A stretch of 15,720 bases of DNA, taken from Thermoguttaceae bacterium. GTDB taxonomy: Bacteria > Planctomycetota > Planctomycetia > Pirellulales > Thermoguttaceae. Numbering within the stretch: position 1 is the stretch's first letter; each line of letters starts with the position of its first letter. The stretch spans positions 6,982 through 22,701 of the forward strand of contig JANLFZ010000031.1 of assembly GCA_024653385.1 (NCBI GenBank), written 5' to 3'. Shown here piece after piece: positions 1 to 8,324 of the stretch. Both the position numbers and the translations under genes were made by a program. The notes beneath the pieces are model-generated. The model did not search any database. It was given only the letters and a program-made list of their open reading frames with translations, and had not been told where the DNA came from.

Positions 1-1790
<1,790 letters not shown>

Positions 1791-1808
1791 TCGGAGTGCC
1801 GGCGATCT

Positions 1809-1827
1809 CGGGCCGCGGCTTGGCCCG
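1809..1827. terminator. Hairpin downstream of the histidine kinase, terminator-like but without a T tract
   Basis: CGGGCC at 1809-1814 pairs with GGCCCG at 1822-1827 around a 7-nt loop, starting 19 nt after the kinase stop codon. No run of T follows on the plus strand, so intrinsic termination is not assured. The rest of 1791-1975 shows no gene. Confidence 0.3.
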
Positions 1828-1975
1828 TGTCCGCGCACCTTAACGCGAGAACCGAAAAAACCCCGCTTGCTGGTCATTTCGGCACGGCCGGGCGCGACCG
1901 TCACCAGGCGCCCGCCGGACGCGTGGAAATGCGGGATGTATCGGTTGTGCCGGCCGCATTTTGCCGCGGTTTTTT

Positions 1976-2004
1976 TTGACGGCGCCGCGAACGTGTTCTA
2001 TATT
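1976..2004 (+). promoter_or_regulatory. Sigma70-type promoter for the S41 protease gene
   Basis: TTGACG at 1976-1981 and TATATT at 1999-2004 are separated by exactly 17 bp, each one base from the sigma70 consensus hexamer. Transcription would start near 2011, giving a leader of about 70 nt before the ATG at 2084. This rules out the in-frame ATG at 1961, which lies upstream of the promoter, as the protein start. A run of eight T (1970-1977) overlaps the start of the -35 box. Confidence 0.65.
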
Positions 2005-2083
2005 GATTTTGGCCCCATTGTCCCGCTCGGTTTCTGCCCCGACTTGCGGCGCGATGGCGTACTCACCCCGGATGGTTGCTTGC

Positions 2084-3721
2084 ATGAGACGGAACCTCGT
2101 TGCGGCCGGCCGCCGCTTGCTCTTCGCGGCGCTGGCGTACTGGACCCTGGTCGCGGCGGTGCTGGCCCAATCGGCCGTGACCATCGCCTTGCCCCAAGCG
2201 GCGGATCTCGGCGAAGTGCTGCGCCGCGGGCAGCAGATGGAATCCGAAAGGCGTTGGGGCGAGGCGCTAAGCCACTACGAGGACGCCTTGCGCCAGTTCC
2301 CCGGCGAAGAGAACCTCAAGCGGCGGTTCGACTTCGCGCGGCTTCACTATGATCTGGCCCGGCGCTATCACGACCGCAGCTTCCGCGACCTGCTGCAACG
2401 CACGACGCCGTCGGAGGCCCTGAGCCTGTACCACGAGGTGTTGCTGAAGATCCAGTCCCATTACGTCGACGTGCCGCGGTGGAAGGACGCGGTCGAGGCG
2501 GGCACCACGGGCCTTGAGGTCGCGTTGGGCGAGACCGCGTTCCTCCAGGCGCACGCCCCCGCGTGGATCGGCCGGCCGACGGACGGCTTTTGCCGCGAGC
2601 TGCGCGTCATGCTGTCGGGTCGCGTGATCCAGTCGCGAACCGATGCCCGCGATGCGGTCGCCCAGGCCGCCGCGCTGGCCCAGCGCCGGCTGGGGCTCTC
2701 CCCGGTGGCGGTCGTGCTCGAGTACGTCTGCGCGGCAGCCAGTTCGCTCGACGCCTATTCGGCGTACCTGACGCCCGACCAACTGGCCGAAGTGTACTCG
2801 CAGATCCGCGGCAATTTCGTCGGTCTGGGCGTCGAACTGAAGGCGGTGGACGGATCGTTGACGATCGTCCGCGTGATCCCCAACAGCCCCGCGCAAGAGG
2901 CCGGACTGCGCGAGGGCGACCGGATCGTCAGCGTCGATGGCCAGTCGACCGCGACCGTCACCACCGACGGGGCGGCGAACCTGCTTCAAGGGCCGGAGGG
3001 GTCCTCCGTCGTGCTCGGCGTCAAGACGCCCGACGGCCAGGTGCGCCAGACCATCGCGCGCCGCCGCCGCGTCGAGGTGCCCAGCGTCGACGAGGTGAAG
3101 ATGCTTCCCGGCGCTTTAGGCGTGGGCTACCTCAAGCTCACGTGTTTCCAGGAGACCACCGCGCGCGACCTGGACGCGGCCTTGTGGGAGCTGTATCGCT
3201 CGGGCATGAGGAGCCTGGTGATCGACGTGCGAGGGAACCCGGGCGGACTGCTCCGTTCGGGTGTGGAGGCCGCCGACCTATTCATCGATCGCGGCGTGAT
3301 CGTCAGCACGCACGGGCGCAACGCCCACGAGGACGCCGCCTACGCGGCCCACGAGGCCGGCACTTGGCGCGTGCCCCTGGTGGTGCTCATCGACCACGAT
3401 AGCGCCAGCGCTGCCGAGATCTTCGCCGGCGCGATCCGCGAGCACGGGCGCGGCACGGTGGTGGGCAAGCGCAGCTACGGCAAGGGGTCGGTCCAGGGCA
3501 TCTTCGCGCTGAGCCAAGGCGCGGCGGGTCTGCGCCTGACCACGGCCAAGTTCTATTCGCCGAGCGGTCGGCCGTATAGCGGCGTGGGGGTCGAGCCGCA
3601 CGTGGTGGTCCACCAGGTTTCCCGGCCCGTGGAACCCGGCCGCGCGGCTTCCTCGCCCGCGGAGGATCCCTTCCTCCTCGCCGCGGTCCAAGTGCTGCAA
3701 CAGTCGATGGCCTCGCGGTGA
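2084..3721 (+). CDS. S41-family C-terminal processing peptidase (CtpA/Prc-like), exported, with PDZ domain
   Basis: Serine protease of 545 aa. The chosen ATG (2084) is the one directly followed by a signal peptide (MRRNLVAAGRRLLFAALAYW..., cleavage near VLAQ); in-frame ATGs at 2054 and 2072 also lie after the promoter and cannot be excluded. Residues about 35-120 are helical and TPR-like. A PDZ domain spans about 243-325 (GNFVGLGVEL..., EAGLREGDRIVSVDG). The S41 catalytic domain follows. Aligning by eye with E. coli Prc (SASASE...FGKG, Ser452/Lys477) puts the catalytic Ser at 442 in DSASAAEI and the Lys at 467 in SYGKGSVQ, with the same 25-residue spacing. DVRGNPGG is also typical. Family members trim the C-termini of periplasmic or envelope proteins; the substrate here is unknown. 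It appears monocistronic, with its own promoter and a strong hairpin after the stop. Confidence 0.93.
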   Translation: MRRNLVAAGRRLLFAALAYWTLVAAVLAQSAVTIALPQAADLGEVLRRGQQMESERRWGEALSHYEDALRQFPGEENLKRRFDFARLHYDLARRYHDRSFRDLLQRTTPSEALSLYHEVLLKIQSHYVDVPRWKDAVEAGTTGLEVALGETAFLQAHAPAWIGRPTDGFCRELRVMLSGRVIQSRTDARDAVAQAAALAQRRLGLSPVAVVLEYVCAAASSLDAYSAYLTPDQLAEVYSQIRGNFVGLGVELKAVDGSLTIVRVIPNSPAQEAGLREGDRIVSVDGQSTATVTTDGAANLLQGPEGSSVVLGVKTPDGQVRQTIARRRRVEVPSVDEVKMLPGALGVGYLKLTCFQETTARDLDAALWELYRSGMRSLVIDVRGNPGGLLRSGVEAADLFIDRGVIVSTHGRNAHEDAAYAAHEAGTWRVPLVVLIDHDSASAAEIFAGAIREHGRGTVVGKRSYGKGSVQGIFALSQGAAGLRLTTAKFYSPSGRPYSGVGVEPHVVVHQVSRPVEPGRAASSPAEDPFLLAAVQVLQQSMASR

Positions 3722-3737
3722 CACGCCGTCTCTGAGT

Positions 3738-3767
3738 ACGCGCCGGCCGACCGACGGTCGGGCGCGT
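3738..3767 (+). terminator. Strong two-part hairpin after the S41 protease gene, probable terminator
   Basis: An outer stem ACGCGC (3738-3743)/GCGCGT (3762-3767) encloses a 3-nt bulge and an inner stem CCGACC (3747-3752)/GGTCGG (3756-3761) with a GAC loop. It begins 17 nt after the stop codon. Only a short CTTTCCC follows, so the T tract is poor, but position and stability fit a terminator. Confidence 0.5.
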
Positions 3768-3812
3768 GGGCTGCTTTCCCGCCCCGGATGTTCCCTCGCG
3801 CCGCTTCCCTGG

Positions 3813-3818
3813 TAGAAT
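3813..3818 (+). promoter_or_regulatory. Possible -10 element upstream of the ATC-hydrolase-family gene
   Basis: TAGAAT matches the sigma70 -10 box (TATAAT) at five of six positions and lies 46 bp before the ATG at 3865. The best -35 at suitable spacing, TTCCCT at 3791-3796 (16-bp spacer), is weak. This is only a candidate. Confidence 0.25.
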
Positions 3819-3864
3819 GGCGTGGTCGCCGTATCATGCACCCTTCCCAGTTCCAGGTGGAGCC

Positions 3865-4356
3865 ATGTCGCAAGAAGAGGAACTCCGGCAGCAGCTTTAC
3901 GAGCAGTTCAAGAACCGCGCGATGATCTACTATCTGATCTTCGACGAGCTTCGCAACGAACTGGGGGCGGAGAAGGCCGAAGAACTGATGTCGCGGGCGA
4001 TCTACCGGCGCGGCCGGCAAAAGGCCCCGAAATACGCGGTCTTCGCTCCGGCCGATCTCGAGGGGGTCCAGCGGGCCTTTCTCGGCGGCCTGGCCGACGG
4101 GGGCCGGGCGTTCGAGCCGGAGCTTCTCCAGAGCGGTCCCGACGCGTTGGACATCAAGTTCCACCGCTGCCCGCTCAAGGAAGCGTGGCTCGAGGCGGGT
4201 CTGGACGGCGACGACGTGGCCACGCTGTGCCGCATCGCGGCCCGCATCGACAACGGCCAGTTCGAATCGGCCGGCTTCACGTTCTGGGCCGACACGTGGC
4301 AGCCCGGCGGCGACGGATGCTGCTGCCTGCACCTGCGGCCGGGCCCGGGCGCGTGA
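3865..4356 (+). CDS. L-2-amino-thiazoline-4-carboxylic acid hydrolase family protein
   Basis: Soluble protein of 163 aa without signal peptide or membrane segment. The ATG at 3865 is preceded by AGGTGGAG (3855-3862), which fits a ribosome binding site and supports it over the in-frame ATG at 3766. The C-terminal half carries the pattern I associate with this family: CPLKEAWLEAG (102-112), LCRIAARIDNGQFE (121-134), then a TW-PG stretch and GCCCLHLRPG (151-160). The characterised family activity opens the ring of L-2-amino-thiazoline-4-carboxylate to N-carbamoyl-cysteine in bacterial cysteine formation. Many family members are uncharacterised, so the substrate here is unproven. Three consecutive Cys (152-154) are notable and could be redox-active, metal-binding or catalytic. 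A 60-bp gap separates it from the lyase gene, so cotranscription is possible but not shown. Confidence 0.75.
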   Translation: MSQEEELRQQLYEQFKNRAMIYYLIFDELRNELGAEKAEELMSRAIYRRGRQKAPKYAVFAPADLEGVQRAFLGGLADGGRAFEPELLQSGPDALDIKFHRCPLKEAWLEAGLDGDDVATLCRIAARIDNGQFESAGFTFWADTWQPGGDGCCCLHLRPGPGA

Positions 4357-4416
4357 CGTGCTCCATTCCTCCCCGCGATGGACGCCTTGTACCACAACGC
4401 GAAGCGGAGAAAGACC

Positions 4417-5724
4417 ATGCCATCGAGCCGACATCCGGTTGACCGACGCCGATTCCTCGGCGGCCTGGCCGCGCTGGGCGCGGCGGCCGCGCCGGCGCTT
4501 GGACGACGACTCGCCTTCGGGGCCGAGCCTTCCGATCGGCCCGAGCCCTCGGGCGCCGGCCGCACGGCGACCGCCGGCGCCCGAGGCAGGGTCCAACAGG
4601 TTCGCGACGAGATCAAGGAGTACAAGGACCCGAAGACCGGCGCGCGGGTCCGCCGGTTGACCGGCGACGGATCGAGCAACGTGCATCCCTATTTCACGTC
4701 GTGGGCCTTCGTGGGCGATGGGGCGGAAAGCGCCATCTTCGTGTCGAACCGCACCGGGGCGTACCAGTGGTACCTGCTCGAGATTCCCGCCGCGCGACTC
4801 GTCCAGTTGACGGCGGGCGAGAAGATCTCGCCCAACATGGCGTGCGTCGCGCGCGGCGGCCGGCTGTTCTATTTCGACGGCCCGACGCTCCGCGCGGTCA
4901 AGACCGACACGCTCGAAGACCGCGAGCTGTATCGCGTGCCGGCCGGTTTCAAGCCGGCGCTGCCCACCTGCACGGCCGACGGGCGTTACGTGGCCTTCGC
5001 CTACTGCCAGGAGACGGCGCTGAGCACCGAGACCGGCCGGATCTACTCGACGATGCACGAGCGCTACTATCAGCACCCGCACTCGGTCGTCATGCGCATC
5101 GACACGGAGACGGGCGCTGCCGTGGCCGCCTGGGGCGAACCGACGTGGATCAGCCACGTGCTCATCCACCCGACGCGCCCGAACCTCATCCTGTTCTGCC
5201 ACGAGGGAGGCGGCACGTGCGTCCAGCAGCGCATGTGGACCGTGGATCTCGAGCACATGCAGGCGCGCAAGGCCGTGCCTTTGTATCCGCAGCGGCCGGG
5301 CGAGTCGTGCGTCCACGAGTACTTCACCCAGCAGGGCGACGTGGGCTTCCAGTACACGCTCGAGCGCGCGGGCACGCGCGAAGAGTACAACGCCTTCATC
5401 CGGCCCGATGGCACTTGGATTCGCCAGTACCTCTTCCCCGGGGCGCGTCCCGGCCACATCCAGTCGAACTCCGACAACACGCTGGTGGTGGGCGACCGGG
5501 CGTACCTGGGCCCCGACGACAAGGAAGGGGGCAAGTACCTGGGCCTCATGACCCACGCCAACGGCCGCGTGCAAACCCGGCGCCTCGCGTGGCACGGAAC
5601 CTCGTGGCTTACCCAGACCAGCCACGGCCATCCCAGCTTCAGTCCGGACGATCGCTGGGTGATTTACAACTCCGATGCCGAGAAGTGCGACAACGTGTAC
5701 ATGGCCGACGTCCAGAGCATTTGA
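4417..5724 (+). CDS. Oligogalacturonate lyase family protein (PL22-like beta-propeller), Tat-exported
   Basis: Protein of 435 aa. The start at 4417 has GGAGA (4406-4410) six bases upstream; an in-frame ATG at 4378 lacks this. A twin-arginine signal (DRRRFLGG at 9-16, followed by an Ala-rich hydrophobic stretch) implies folded export by Tat. The mature part reads as a beta-propeller with WD/TolB-like blades, such as VRRLTGD, NVHPYFTSW, ISPNMACVA and HPSFSPDDRWVIYNSD. Candidate active-site and metal positions by resemblance to PL22 are His262 (FCHEG), His300 (VHEYF), His347/Gln349 (GHIQSN) and His403/His405 (SHGHPSF). PL22 enzymes split unsaturated digalacturonate by beta-elimination in pectin breakdown, and classical ones are cytoplasmic, so Tat export is a difference. 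Specificity is inferred. It is translationally close to the CBM9-like gene 10 bp downstream. Confidence 0.82.
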   Translation: MPSSRHPVDRRRFLGGLAALGAAAAPALGRRLAFGAEPSDRPEPSGAGRTATAGARGRVQQVRDEIKEYKDPKTGARVRRLTGDGSSNVHPYFTSWAFVGDGAESAIFVSNRTGAYQWYLLEIPAARLVQLTAGEKISPNMACVARGGRLFYFDGPTLRAVKTDTLEDRELYRVPAGFKPALPTCTADGRYVAFAYCQETALSTETGRIYSTMHERYYQHPHSVVMRIDTETGAAVAAWGEPTWISHVLIHPTRPNLILFCHEGGGTCVQQRMWTVDLEHMQARKAVPLYPQRPGESCVHEYFTQQGDVGFQYTLERAGTREEYNAFIRPDGTWIRQYLFPGARPGHIQSNSDNTLVVGDRAYLGPDDKEGGKYLGLMTHANGRVQTRRLAWHGTSWLTQTSHGHPSFSPDDRWVIYNSDAEKCDNVYMADVQSI

Positions 5725-5734
5725 GGGAACCCGT

Positions 5735-6490
5735 ATGCTGCGAATCGGAACCTTGGCCCTGTTGGGCGGTACGATCCTGATGGGGCGCGGCGTCCTTGCC
5801 GCCGAGCCGGCCATGCGGAATACGGCCCTTCCGGTCTACGAGTGCCGGCGGGTCGAACGCGATCTGTCGCTTAGCGGCAAGGCCGACGATCCGCTGTGGC
5901 GCGAGGCCCGGCCGATGGAACTCGCCGGGCCGATCGACGGCAAACCCGGCCGCTACCGCACCACGGCCCGCATGCTGTACAACGACCGCTTCCTCTACCT
6001 GGCCTTCCGCTGCGAGGACGAACGGGTGTGGGGAACCTTCACCCAGCGCGACGCCGAGATCTACACCGAGGAATGCGTCGAGGCGTTTCTCTGCCCGTCG
6101 GGCATGGTGCGCCAGTACTACGAGATCAACGTCAGCCCGCGCAACACGGTGTTCGACGCCTTCATCCTCAACGGCCGGCCGTGGAACGGACCTCGGGTGA
6201 ACTTCCGCGGACTGAAAGAGTACACCTGCGACGGCCTGGTGACGAAGACCCACATCGACGGGCCGCTCGATGCGCCCGGCGCGAAGGGGTGGTCCGCGGA
6301 ATTCGCCATCCCGTTCGCCTCGCTGATCGGCCCGGAACACCTGACTCCTCGGCCCGGCGACCGGTGGCGCATGAACCTCTTCCGCATCGACTCGCCCGAG
6401 AAGGGCAAGCTGGAACTCTACTCGTGGTCGCCCACGGAGATCAACGATTTTCACTGCCCTTGGCGATTCGGCACGCTGGTGTTCCGATAG
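5735..6490 (+). CDS. Exported CBM9-like carbohydrate-binding protein
   Basis: Protein of 251 aa. The ATG at 5735 is preceded by GAGGGA (5723-5728), which overlaps the stop codon of the lyase gene, suggesting coupled translation. An N-terminal signal peptide ends near LAAEP (about residue 23). The rest is one CBM9/DOMON-type beta-sandwich recognisable by its sequence order: SGKADDPLWREA, then ARMLYNDRFLYLAFRCED, EECVEAFLCP, YYEINVSP, WSAEFAIPFASL, a GDRWRMNLFRI strand, and a final WRFGTLVF strand. No catalytic motif is visible. In the family, such domains bind sugar chain ends, often beside a glycoside hydrolase or lyase. Pairing with the PL22-like enzyme suggests binding of pectin-derived or uronic-acid-containing glycans, but the ligand is not known. 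Confidence 0.8.
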   Translation: MLRIGTLALLGGTILMGRGVLAAEPAMRNTALPVYECRRVERDLSLSGKADDPLWREARPMELAGPIDGKPGRYRTTARMLYNDRFLYLAFRCEDERVWGTFTQRDAEIYTEECVEAFLCPSGMVRQYYEINVSPRNTVFDAFILNGRPWNGPRVNFRGLKEYTCDGLVTKTHIDGPLDAPGAKGWSAEFAIPFASLIGPEHLTPRPGDRWRMNLFRIDSPEKGKLELYSWSPTEINDFHCPWRFGTLVFR

Positions 6491-6527
6491 AGCGTGGCCG
6501 GCAGGGCAATTCGTCGCCGGATCGGCC

Positions 6528-6548
6528 CGGGCCGGCCTCCCCGGCCCG
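6528..6548. terminator. GC hairpin between convergent genes, possible bidirectional terminator
   Basis: CGGGCCGG at 6528-6535 pairs with CCGGCCCG at 6541-6548 over a 5-nt loop, giving an 8-bp all-GC stem in the 64-bp gap between the two stop codons. There is no T tract on either side, so termination by this element is only plausible. Confidence 0.35.
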
Positions 6549-6554
6549 AGGCCC

Positions 6555-7391
6555 CTACGGGCGCTCGAATGGAAACACGCGGACGTTCTTGCGGAGCTGA
6601 AGCTGATCTCGCAACCGGCCGGGGGTTCGTAGATACACGGGCACCGAGGCCTCGAACACCCCTTGGCCGGGGACGCCGAGTCGGGCGTGGACCACGCCGT
6701 CGGGGCTGACCCCCGGATCGACTTCGGGATGCACCGCCCGGAAGGGCAAGCGGTACGTTGCGCCAAACGGCTTGACCTCGTCGGCGCGGACCGATTCGCC
6801 CCAATGGCCCAGCTCGGGGAACTCGCCCGGCGATTGGCGGCCCGCAATCCGCTGCCCCACCAGGCGCACGTCGAGGTCGCCGTTCACGCGAACCGTCCTG
6901 CCGCGGTCGTCGAGCGGCCGGATTCGCACCTCTAGCCCGTCCGGCTCGGCGTCCGCGTCCCAGTTGGCCATGCGGGCGTCGATTTCGAGCGAGGCGACCC
7001 GGTTCGGTCGGACCGGTTCGGCTCGCGGGGAGGGCGGCCGGGGCAATCGCGCCTCGGACGACGCGAAGAAGCCTTCCGGCAGCGGGGTCTTGATCTGTTC
7101 GGCAATCGGTCGGAACTCGGCGGCAGGGCGCTGCTTGCCGCCGTGGACGACCGCGACGATGTCGTTCCACGCGATCGCGCGGCTGAACGCAATGCCCGGG
7201 GCGGTCGTGCGAAGCCAAAGATGCTCGTCGTCGGTCGCCGCGTCCACCTCGCCGGTCAGCGTGCGACCGTCCTCGAGGTGGACCGCCACCGGCGCGCCGG
7301 CCGGGACCGGATCGGCTCCCAGCGCCAGCGCGGTGCCGAACACCCACACCACGGCGAACCACGGACCAACCAAACGCTTCTGCAACCGCAT
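6555..7391 (-). CDS. Exported protein of unknown function with N-terminal SH3/Sm-like barrel
   Basis: Protein of 278 aa. The ATG at 7391 is preceded on the minus strand by GGAG eight bases upstream and is followed by a signal peptide (MRLQKRLVGPWFAVVWVFGT..., ending near ALGAD). Residues about 34-85 (VAVHLEDGRTLTGEVD... to WNDIVAVVHGG) look like a small beta-barrel of SH3 or Sm type. A Pro/Arg-rich linker follows, then a beta-rich region with EVRIRPLDDRGRTV and GDLDVRLVGQ strands, ending in RTPGRLRDQLQLRKNVRVFP. I recall similar proteins from planctomycetes but no assigned function. It lies 253 bp behind the phosphatase gene and has its own promoter candidate, so it is probably a separate unit. 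The C-terminal part resembles a domain for outer-surface or periplasmic binding, but that is a guess. Confidence 0.75.
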   Translation of the reverse strand: MRLQKRLVGPWFAVVWVFGTALALGADPVPAGAPVAVHLEDGRTLTGEVDAATDDEHLWLRTTAPGIAFSRAIAWNDIVAVVHGGKQRPAAEFRPIAEQIKTPLPEGFFASSEARLPRPPSPRAEPVRPNRVASLEIDARMANWDADAEPDGLEVRIRPLDDRGRTVRVNGDLDVRLVGQRIAGRQSPGEFPELGHWGESVRADEVKPFGATYRLPFRAVHPEVDPGVSPDGVVHARLGVPGQGVFEASVPVYLRTPGRLRDQLQLRKNVRVFPFERP

Positions 7392-7440
7392 GGGCGAGAC
7401 TCCGGCACGGGGCGATGATGGGGCAGTAGCATGTGGCCCG

Positions 7441-7457
7441 TGCAACGCGCGTGCCGG
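7441..7457 (-). promoter_or_regulatory. Candidate sigma54 (-24/-12) promoter
   Basis: Read on the minus strand from 7457 down, the sequence is CCGGCACG, four bases, then TTGCA. It matches the sigma54 pattern YTGGCACG-N4-TTGCW at every fixed position except the T before GG. The -12 GC lies about 50 bp before the ATG at 7391, giving a start site near 7431 and a leader of about 40 nt. No enhancer site or activator gene was identified. Confidence 0.4.
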
Positions 7458-7644
7458 TGCCAACGTGGCCTTGCGCCGGTCGCCGCAAGTGCCGGATAGA
7501 GCGAGGATTGCGTCGCCCGAGCGCCGGCCGGGGGATCGGGCGTGTCGCTTTTTCGCCACACCGGCCGTTGCCCCAAGGCGGCACGCCACGGCCCGCGCGA
7601 CCAATCGACCCCACCGTGGCTCCCGGGCGGCGACGGCGAGGATT

Positions 7645-8322
7645 TCAAGGCGGCGAATCTGGGTCGCGGTCCCGCAACCGTCCCCGGGCATCGGCCTGCC
7701 AGATCCGGCCCGAACTCACGTCCATCGCCGTCAGCCACTTGCCGCAGTAGCAGCACGTGTCGATGCACTTCAGATAACCCAGGTCGAGCACCTCGCCGCT
7801 CTTTTGGGCCGTGTGGCCGACAATGGCGATCTTGCCCGAGTAGTGCGGGCCGGGACGGCGGTGGTTGAGCGATTCCCAGCGTAGTTCGTACTCGGTCTGC
7901 TCTTCCAGCGGCAGATGGCTTAGGTAGCTCGCGTGGACGAAGAAATGCCGGGCGGTCTCGTAGTAGGAAACGCAACTTTCGAGGAACTCGATATGCCGAG
8001 CGGGAATTTGGTTCGGGTGGGTGCAACCGTAGGCGTCGAGCGTCTCGCGCCCTCCGTACCCCAGCCAGTCGCTGAAACCCGGCGAGCCGCCCCGCACCTG
8101 GAGGAGCATCTCATCGTGGTTCCCGAGGATCGGCACCAGGCGACATCGGTCGCGCAGGGCGATGAGCATCTCGATCGTGCCCGGGCTATCGGGGCCGCGG
8201 TCCACATAGTCGCCCAGCCCGATCACCGTGTCTAGGCGGCCGATGGGAATCGCCTCGACCAGCGCCCCCAGCGCGGCCGTGTACCCGTGGATGTCGCCGA
8301 TGGCGATGAGTCGGCCGGACAT
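7645..8322 (-). CDS. PPP-type metallophosphoesterase (serine/threonine protein phosphatase-like)
   Basis: Protein of 225 aa without a signal peptide, so cytoplasmic. The PPP signature motifs occur in order: GDIHG (9-13), GDYVDRG (37-43), GNHDE (67-71), a later metal-ligand His in FVHAS (130) and GHT (169-171). Length and motifs match the bacterial PrpA/PrpB-like group, which removes phosphate from Ser/Thr (and sometimes Tyr) or from small molecules such as dinucleoside polyphosphates, using a dinuclear metal centre. The substrate cannot be told. The start codon sits 2 bp after the stop of the upstream ADP-ribosylglycohydrolase-like gene, so the two are very likely cotranscribed and possibly translationally coupled. 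The C-terminus is rich in Asp and Arg and looks unstructured. Confidence 0.9.
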   Translation of the reverse strand: MSGRLIAIGDIHGYTAALGALVEAIPIGRLDTVIGLGDYVDRGPDSPGTIEMLIALRDRCRLVPILGNHDEMLLQVRGGSPGFSDWLGYGGRETLDAYGCTHPNQIPARHIEFLESCVSYYETARHFFVHASYLSHLPLEEQTEYELRWESLNHRRPGPHYSGKIAIVGHTAQKSGEVLDLGYLKCIDTCCYCGKWLTAMDVSSGRIWQADARGRLRDRDPDSPP

Positions 8323-8324
8323 GG

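Noticed and set aside
1954..1977. Possible intrinsic terminator: CCGC/GCGG stem followed by eight T
   Set aside because: The stem is only 4 bp with an 8-nt loop, and the T run overlaps the -35 box of the protease promoter.
3553..5814. Long minus-strand open frame (753 codons) across the protease end, ATC-hydrolase-family and lyase genes
   Set aside because: It is antisense to genes with clear family motifs, its product is Arg/Ala/Gly-rich low-complexity sequence, and it reflects the GC bias at third codon positions.
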